Assembly: GCF_002096335.1 (NCBI RefSeq)
Contig: NZ_NCUW01000030.1
Span: forward strand, 248,001-312,000
Direction of reading: 5' to 3'
DNA length: 64,000 nt
Source of the DNA: Streptococcus oralis subsp. dentisani
GTDB taxonomy: Bacteria; Bacillota; Bacilli; Lactobacillales; Streptococcaceae
A program made the position numbers and the translations under genes. Shown piece after piece: positions 58,053 to 64,000 of this stretch (positions are counted from its first letter, which is position 1; each line of letters starts with the position of its first letter). Below the pieces are notes generated by a model. It had not been told where the DNA came from. It saw only the letters and a program-made list of their open reading frames with translations, and did no database searches.

Positions 58053-59393
58053 ATGGAAAAGTATTTATCGGTAACAACTTTGACCAAGTATCTGAAAATG
58101 AAATTCGATAAAGACCCATACTTGGAACGGGTCTATTTAACTGGTCAGGTTTCCAACTTTCGTAAACGACCTACTCACCAATATTTCTCTCTAAAAGATG
58201 ACCATGCGGTTATTCAAGCGACCATCTGGTCAGGAATTTATCAGAAATTAGGCTTCGACCTCGAAGAAGGAATGAAGATCAATGTGATTGGGCGTGTTCA
58301 GGTTTATGAACCGAGTGGGAGCTACTCTATCATCATTGAGAAGGCTGAACCTGATGGGTTTGGGGCGCTCGCGATTCAGTTTGAACAACTCAAAAAAAAA
58401 CTGACAGAAGAAGGTTTATTTCAAGAACGATTCAAGCAACCTCTTCCCCAGTTTGCTAAGAGAATTGGTGTAGTGACCAGCCGCAGTGGCGCCGTTATTC
58501 GAGATATTATCACGACCGTGAGCAGACGTTTTCCTGGTGTTGATATCCTTCTCTATCCGACCAAGGTGCAAGGAGATGGAGCTGCTGAGGAAATAGCACG
58601 GAATATTGCTCGTGCTAATCAACAGGATGATTTGGACTTGCTCATTATTGGTCGTGGTGGAGGTTCCATCGAGGATCTCTGGGCTTTTAACGAAGAGATC
58701 GTGGTACGGGCTATTTTTGAATCCCGTTTGCCAGTCATTTCTAGTGTGGGGCATGAGACGGATGTGACTTTGGCAGACTTTGTGGCAGATCGCAGAGCGG
58801 CGACACCAACTGCTGCGGCAGAACTGGCAACGCCTGTAACTAAGCTGGATCTCTTGACCCATTTGCAAAATCAAGAAAAACGAATGGCAACAGCAGTTCA
58901 GAATGTCCTGTCAAGGAAAAAAGAAGCTTTGAAAAAATGCAGTCAGTCTGTTATCTTTAGACAGCCAGAGCGCTTGTATGACGGTTATTTGCAACGCTTG
59001 GATCAGCTGCAACTGCGCTTAAAACAAAGTTTGCGAACACGGATTTCTGATAGCAAACAAGTTGTCCAAGCAAGGACTCACCAATTGCTACAATTATCAC
59101 CCGTTACCAAAATCCAACGCTATCAAGACCGGCTTGCTCAGTTGAACAAGCTCCTCCGTAGCCAAATGGCTCTGGTTTATGATGCTAAGGTTGCTGAGGT
59201 CAAGCGACTTTCAGAAGCCTTGCTGATGTTGGATACGAGCCGAATTGTTGCGCGTGGCTATGCTATTGTCAAAAAAGAAGAGTCCGTTGTGGATTCGGTT
59301 GAGAGTTTGAAGAAAAAAGACCAAGTGACGCTGTTGATGCGAGACGGTCAAGTAGAATTAGAGGTTAAAGATGTCAAAACAAAAGAAATTTGA
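58053..59393 (+). CDS. xseA: exodeoxyribonuclease VII large subunit
   Basis: The catalytic subunit of exonuclease VII, which degrades single-stranded DNA. The 446-residue product has an N-terminal OB-fold ([36 protein letters not shown]) and the catalytic domain with [14 protein letters not shown] and [17 protein letters not shown] long coiled coil follows. ATG at 58053 is used; a GTG two codons earlier is in frame. It overlaps xseB by 23 bases. Confidence 0.95.
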
Positions 59394-59583
59394 GGAAAAT
59401 CTAGCAGAACTGGAAACCATTGTCCAAAGTTTAGAAAATGGTGAAATTGCCTTAGAAGATGCGATTACTGCTTTCCAAAAGGGCATGGTCTTGTCAAAAG
59501 AACTCCAAGCGACGCTGGACAAGGCTGAAAAGACCTTGGTCAAGGTCATGCAAGAAGATGGAACAGAAAGTGATTTTGAATGA
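59371..59583 (+). CDS. xseB: exodeoxyribonuclease VII small subunit
   Basis: A 70-residue helical-hairpin protein that binds the coiled coil of XseA. The family pattern is clear: [32 protein letters not shown] (here in two helices) and the acidic end. It starts inside xseA and overlaps ispA by four bases, so stoichiometry is set by coupled translation. Confidence 0.95.
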
Positions 59584-60455
59584 AGAAGCAAGAAAAATTA
59601 GCTCTTGTTGAGTCAGCCTTGGAAGACTTTTATGGAGATCAGCAGTTTGCCTCTAGTTTACGAGAGTCTGTTCTCTATTCCATTCATGCTGGTGGCAAGC
59701 GTATTCGCCCTTTTCTCTTGTTAGAAGTTCTGGAAGCTCTGCAAGTCGTTATCCAACCAGCTCATGCGCAGGTGGCTGCTGCCTTGGAGATGATTCATAC
59801 AGGAAGCTTGATTCACGATGACCTTCCTGCCATGGATGACGACGATTATCGTCGGGGACGCTTGACCAATCATAAGAAATTTGGTGAAGCAATGGCAATT
59901 TTGGCAGGAGATGCCTTGTTCCTAGACCCCTATGCTTTGATAGCGCAGGCAGACTTGCCAAGCCAGATCAAGGTGGACTTGATTGCTAACTTATCTCTTG
60001 CTTCTGGAAGCATGGGAATGGTAGCAGGCCAGGTTCTGGACATGGAGGGTGAACATCAGCACTTATCTTTGGAAGAACTCCGAACCATTCATGCTAATAA
60101 AACAGGTAAACTACTAGCTTATCCCTTTCAAGCAGCTGCTATCATAGCGGAATTATCTCCTAAAATGCAGACAAAGCTGAAAACTGTTGGTGAATTGATC
60201 GGGCTGGCCTTTCAAGTTCGAGATGATGTGCTGGATGTGACCGCTAGTTTTGAGGAAATCGGCAAGACTCCACAAAAGGATTTGCAGGCTGAAAAATCAA
60301 CCTATCCAGCCTTGCTGGGTTTGGAGGGGGCGATTGTCTTTTGTAACCAAACTCTGGATCAAGCCACGGCTAAATTAGAAGAAATTTCCCAGCAAGTAAG
60401 CTTTGAAACAGAGCCGATTGTGAAAGTAGTAGAAAGTTTGAGAATCAATGGCTAA
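59580..60455 (+). CDS. ispA: polyprenyl synthetase (geranylgeranyl/farnesyl diphosphate synthase)
   Basis: Condenses IPP with allylic diphosphates to make C15 or C20 prenyl diphosphates for undecaprenol. The 291-residue product has the first Asp-rich motif [15 protein letters not shown] and the second [10 protein letters not shown], plus GGKRIRP. It overlaps xseB (ATGA) and tlyA by 8 bases. Confidence 0.94.
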
Positions 60456-61263
60456 GGAAAGAGTGGATGTACTAGCTTATAAACAGGGTTTGTTTGAAAC
60501 GCGTGAACAAGCCAAGCGTGGTGTCATGGCTGGTCTAGTCGTAGCAGTCCATAATGGAGAACGATTTGATAAACCAGGAGAGAAAATCCCAGATGATACT
60601 GAGCTAAAACTCAAAGGTGAAAAACTCAAGTATGTCAGTCGTGGTGGCTTGAAATTAGAAAAGGCCTTGGAGATCTTTGATTTGTCAGTTGAAGGAGCGA
60701 CAACGATTGATATTGGGGCCTCCACTGGAGGATTTACTGATGTCATGTTGCAAAATGGTGCTGAGCTTGTCTATGCGGTGGATGTCGGTACTAATCAGTT
60801 GGCTTGGAAATTACGCCAAGACCCACGAGTTGTCAGTATGGAGCAGTTTAATTTTCGTTATGCTGAAAAGACTGATTTTGAGCAGGAACCGAGCTTTGCC
60901 AGCATTGATGTGAGTTTCATTTCCCTCAGTCTGATTTTGCCTGCCTTGCATCGTGTCTTGGTTGAACAAGGTAAGGTGGTAGCACTTGTCAAACCTCAGT
61001 TTGAAGCAGGTCGTGAGCAGATTGGGAAGAATGGGATCATTCGTGATACCAAGGTTCATCAACATGTCCTTGAATCTGTCACTGCTATGGCAGTTGAACA
61101 AGGTTTTTCAGTGCTTGGATTAGACTATTCACCAATCCAAGGTGGACATGGAAACATCGAATTTCTGGCATATTTGAAAAAGGAAGAGGGAGCAAGTAAC
61201 CAAGTTGCACCTGAAATAGAAAAAGTTGTAGAGAGAGCACATAGAGAATTTAAAGATGAATAA
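60448..61263 (+). CDS. tlyA: TlyA family rRNA methyltransferase (S4 domain plus FtsJ-like)
   Basis: A 271-residue protein with an N-terminal S4 RNA-binding domain ([20 protein letters not shown]) and an FtsJ-type SAM domain (DIGASTGGFTDVML; VKPQFEAGREQIG). Homologues 2'-O-methylate rRNA; older annotations call it hemolysin A. It overlaps argR by 8 bases. Confidence 0.93.
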   Translation: MAKERVDVLAYKQGLFETREQAKRGVMAGLVVAVHNGERFDKPGEKIPDDTELKLKGEKLKYVSRGGLKLEKALEIFDLSVEGATTIDIGASTGGFTDVMLQNGAELVYAVDVGTNQLAWKLRQDPRVVSMEQFNFRYAEKTDFEQEPSFASIDVSFISLSLILPALHRVLVEQGKVVALVKPQFEAGREQIGKNGIIRDTKVHQHVLESVTAMAVEQGFSVLGLDYSPIQGGHGNIEFLAYLKKEEGASNQVAPEIEKVVERAHREFKDE

Positions 61264-61687
61264 AAAAGAGAGACTTGAAAAAATTAGAAGATTTGTTACG
61301 GATTATCAAATCGGGACTCAGGAAGAAATCGTTGAGCATTTGAAGGAAGCAGGTATTTCTGCTACTCAAGCCACTGTCTCAAGGGACATCAAGGAGCTTG
61401 GGATTGTTAAACTTCCTTTGAAGAACAACACCTATATCTATGAGTTGCCAAAATCAATCGTCAAAAGTTTGCAGTTGGCTGAGGACAATATTGTGAGTTC
61501 TGAGTTAATGGGAAATATGATCAATCTTTCTGTCATTCCTGGAAATACTATTTTTGTGAAGAGTCAGTTGGTTGAAGCATTCTCTGAACAGATTTTTAGC
61601 TGCCTAGCTGATGATGATTCTATCCTAATTGTAGCCAAAACTGCTGAGGCTGCTGAGGAAATTGTTGAACAAGTAAAAAAATGGTAG
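61256..61687 (+). CDS. argR: arginine repressor family protein
   Basis: A 143-residue ArgR/AhrC regulator. The N-terminal winged helix-turn-helix has KRLEK-like start NKKERLEKIRRF and the recognition helix ATQATVSRDIKELG. The C-terminal oligomerisation domain ends with DDDSILIVAKTAEAAEEI. Streptococci usually carry several ArgR paralogues, and this one is the copy next to recN; which genes it controls cannot be read here. It is slightly shorter than the usual ~150 residues. Confidence 0.92.
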   Translation: MNKKERLEKIRRFVTDYQIGTQEEIVEHLKEAGISATQATVSRDIKELGIVKLPLKNNTYIYELPKSIVKSLQLAEDNIVSSELMGNMINLSVIPGNTIFVKSQLVEAFSEQIFSCLADDDSILIVAKTAEAAEEIVEQVKKW

Positions 61688-61693
61688 GTCAGT

Positions 61694-63361
61694 ATGTTAC
61701 TTGAAATTTCGATAAAAAACTTTGCCATTATTGAGGCCATTTCTCTCAATTTTGAAAAGGGTATGACTGTTTTGACCGGGGAAACGGGTGCCGGAAAATC
61801 TATCGTTATCGATGCTATGAATCTCATGTTGGGGGCTCGAGCAACGACAGATGTTATTCGTCACGGTGCTCCTAAGGCAGAGATTGAGGGACTTTTCTCG
61901 GTTGAAAACCGTCGCCTTTTACAGGAACTTTTTGAGGAGCAAGGCTTGGAATTGGGCGATGAAATCATCATACGCCGTGAGATTCTCCAAAACGGACGAA
62001 GTATTAGTCGTGTAAATGGCCAGATGATCAATCTTTCTGTCTTGCGTACAATTGGGCAGCACCTTGTGGATATTCATGGTCAACATGACCAAGAAGAATT
62101 AATGCGTCCACAGCTTCACATCCAGATGTTGGATGAGTTTGGTGATGCAGCATTTTTGGAGTTAAAACAAGCCTATCAGACAAGCTTTGACGCCTATCGC
62201 AAAATGCGTAAACAAGTTCTTGAAGTCAAGAAAAATCAGCAGGAACACAAGTCTCGCATTGAGATGTTGGAATTTCAAATGGCAGAGATTGAGGCAGCGA
62301 ACTTGCAGGCTGGTGAAGACTTGGCTCTCAACCAAGAACGAGATAAACTCCTCAATCACAAGAATATAGCGGATACCTTGACAAATGCCTACACTATGTT
62401 GGACAATGAGGAATTCTCCAGCCTAGCAAATGTCCGTTCCGCCATGAATGACATGGAAAGTGTCGAAGAATTCGACCCTGAATACCGTGAAATTTCAAGC
62501 TCTCTATCAGAGACCTACTATGTTTTAGAAGATATTACCAAGCGTTTGGAAGATATCATTGAAGATTTAGATTTTGATGGCAATCGCCTCATGCAGGTTG
62601 AAAATCGCTTAGACCTTCTGAATACTATTACCCGCAAGTATGGTGGGACTGTAGACGATGTCTTGCTTTACTTTGCTAAAATTACAGATGAATACAATCT
62701 CTTGACTGGAAATAACCTTTCTTCTGAAGACATGGAAGCAGAGCTTAAGAAATTGGAAGTCAATCTAGTTGATTTGGCTGGTCAGCTTGCATCTGCTCGC
62801 CATGACTTGGCCCAGCAGCTCGAAGCAGAGATTAAGCAAGAACTGCAAGATCTCTATATGGAAAAGGCACAGTTTCAGGTTCGCTTTAGTAAGGGCAAAT
62901 TCAGTCGTGAAGGAAATGAAACAGTTGAGTTTTACATTTCAACCAACCCTGGCGAAGACCTTAAACCCTTGGTCAAGGTTGCATCTGGTGGGGAATTGTC
63001 TCGTCTCATGCTAGCTATCAAGTCTGCCTTTTCTCGTAAGGAAGGTAAGACCAGTATTGTCTTTGATGAGGTGGATACGGGAGTTTCAGGTCGTGTGGCC
63101 CAAGCTATTGCGCAGAAGATTCATAAGATTGGCCAGCATGGTCAAGTTTTAGCAATTTCTCATCTACCACAAGTGATTGCCATTGCGGACTACCAGTTCT
63201 TTATTGAAAAGATTAGTGACGAACATTCAACTGTTTCTACGGTTCGTCTCTTAACTTTAGAAGAGCGAGTAGAGGAAGTCGCTAAAATGTTGGCTGGGGA
63301 AAATGTAACCGAAGCGGCCCTTACCCAAGCCAGAGAATTATTGCAAACGAGGGAGAAATAA
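61694..63361 (+). CDS. recN: DNA repair protein RecN
   Basis: An SMC-like ATPase acting early in double-strand break repair and, in streptococci, transformation-related recombination. The 555-residue product has Walker A GETGAGKS at residues 29-36, a central coiled coil with a shortened hinge, the signature LSRLMLAIKSAF, and Walker B TSIVFDEVDTGVSG. The start is an ATG 6 bases after argR; the next gene begins immediately after its stop. Confidence 0.97.
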   Translation: MLLEISIKNFAIIEAISLNFEKGMTVLTGETGAGKSIVIDAMNLMLGARATTDVIRHGAPKAEIEGLFSVENRRLLQELFEEQGLELGDEIIIRREILQNGRSISRVNGQMINLSVLRTIGQHLVDIHGQHDQEELMRPQLHIQMLDEFGDAAFLELKQAYQTSFDAYRKMRKQVLEVKKNQQEHKSRIEMLEFQMAEIEAANLQAGEDLALNQERDKLLNHKNIADTLTNAYTMLDNEEFSSLANVRSAMNDMESVEEFDPEYREISSSLSETYYVLEDITKRLEDIIEDLDFDGNRLMQVENRLDLLNTITRKYGGTVDDVLLYFAKITDEYNLLTGNNLSSEDMEAELKKLEVNLVDLAGQLASARHDLAQQLEAEIKQELQDLYMEKAQFQVRFSKGKFSREGNETVEFYISTNPGEDLKPLVKVASGGELSRLMLAIKSAFSRKEGKTSIVFDEVDTGVSGRVAQAIAQKIHKIGQHGQVLAISHLPQVIAIADYQFFIEKISDEHSTVSTVRLLTLEERVEEVAKMLAGENVTEAALTQARELLQTREK

Positions 63362-64000
63362 ATGACAGACTATTATGTAATTGGAGATGTTCACGGGAAA
63401 GCAGGCATGCTGGAAGACCTTCTCAAAACATGGGATGGTCGCACCCAGTTGCTTTTTCTAGGGGATTTGATTGACCGAGGTGAAGATAGCCGCCGTGTTC
63501 TAGAAATGGTCAAGGACTTGGTGGACAATCATGGAGCGATCTGTCTATCAGGCAACCACGAGTATATGTTTTTAACTTGGTTGGACAATCCCGAAGAAAG
63601 CTATGACCACTATCGTCGAAATGGTGGTGATACAACCATTAACTCGATCCTAGGTCGTCCCTTGGATGCACCTGTGGATGCAGTTGAAGACGCTAAACGT
63701 GTTGAGACGGAAGCAGCAGATTTAGTCGAATTTATTCGTCAGATGCCTTTTGTCTTTGAGACAGATAAGTATATCTTTGTCCATGCTGGTATTGATTTGA
63801 CCTTGGATGATTGGCATGAAACAACTGATTACAAGAAAGTTTGGCTCAGAAAACCGTTCCACGAAGCTGAAAATCATACCGGGAAAACCATTGTCTTTGG
63901 GCATACACCAGTTTATGGTTTGCTGAAGCAAGACCGAGGTACTGCTGAGCTTTGGATTACAGAAGATGGCAAGATTGGCATGGATGGAGGAGCTGTCTAC
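63362..64000 (+). CDS. metallophosphoesterase, 3' end outside the window
   Basis: The frame starts with ATG at 63362, directly after the recN TAA, preceded by GAGGGAG, and is still open at the window end (213 codons). It shows the PPP-type phosphoesterase motifs in order: GDVHGKAG, GDLIDRGEDSRR, SGNHEYMF, FVHAGID and VFGHTPVYG. Such enzymes resemble serine/threonine phosphatases and symmetric diadenosine tetraphosphatases. Substrate unknown. It belongs to the recN end of the operon. Confidence 0.9.
   Translation, partial: MTDYYVIGDVHGKAGMLEDLLKTWDGRTQLLFLGDLIDRGEDSRRVLEMVKDLVDNHGAICLSGNHEYMFLTWLDNPEESYDHYRRNGGDTTINSILGRPLDAPVDAVEDAKRVETEAADLVEFIRQMPFVFETDKYIFVHAGIDLTLDDWHETTDYKKVWLRKPFHEAENHTGKTIVFGHTPVYGLLKQDRGTAELWITEDGKIGMDGGAVY

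Overview
The window is a 64 kb piece of a low-GC Streptococcus chromosome. Protein content and gene order point to the mitis group (S. mitis, S. oralis or S. pneumoniae relatives): histidine-triad (Pht) proteins with AdcR boxes and adcAII, ptsHI, the asd-dapA region with a preQ1-II riboswitch and an asd-type RNA, the ldh-gyrA-srtA block, and the xseAB-ispA-tlyA-argR-recN block. Species cannot be fixed from the sequence alone. No transposase, integrase, rRNA or CRISPR array was seen.

Layout. 1-600: tail of an alpha/beta hydrolase cut by the window edge. 1-3.1 kb: ptsHI, the general PTS proteins. 3.2-10 kb: an AdcR-controlled zinc locus (pht, adcAII, phtE-like). 10-13.4 kb: pepT, hemH, mscL and a GtrA-family gene. 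13.4-16.7 kb: preQ1-II riboswitch with queT, tRNA-Thr(GGT), a structured asd-type small RNA, then asd and dapA. 16.7-27.4 kb: housekeeping genes (mnmE, a tautomerase, then the overlapping series tdk-prfA-prmC-tsaC-GNAT, glyA, a nucleoid-associated protein, a lysozyme-like protein, a DUF1002 protein and rlmCD). 27.4-46.3 kb: accessory region with a complete type VIIb secretion system and its effector cassettes. 46.4-64 kb: backbone again (lipid kinase, nucleotidyltransferase-like gene, ldh, gyrA, srtA, FNT transporter, O-acetylhomoserine sulfhydrylase, DUF2130, truB, udk, xseAB, ispA, tlyA, argR, recN, and a metallophosphoesterase cut by the right edge).

The most interesting part is 27.4-45.6 kb. 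esxA, esaA, essA, esaB, essB and essC encode the secretion machine. Two small helical proteins and a DUF4176 protein follow, then an intact LXG effector whose last ~112 residues form the toxin, and a small acidic candidate immunity protein. Behind these lie (i) an orphan toxin C-terminus with a WHH (HNH-type) nuclease motif and no secretion domain, (ii) a SUKH (SMI1/KNR4) immunity gene, and (iii) a second LXG gene that lacks its start, carries two in-frame stops, and matches the intact gene over ~1.4 kb with no net length change. All three C-termini join at the same short coding motif (DDVV and flanking bases). This looks like an expression copy plus silent donor cassettes that could swap toxin-immunity modules by homologous recombination, as in Rhs and CDI loci. 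A truncated ADP-ribosylglycohydrolase start and a SAP-domain gene close the region.

Many adjacent genes overlap by 1-23 bases and are probably translationally coupled. Most convergent pairs share a two-way terminator. Extended -10 promoters (TGnTATAAT type) recur throughout.
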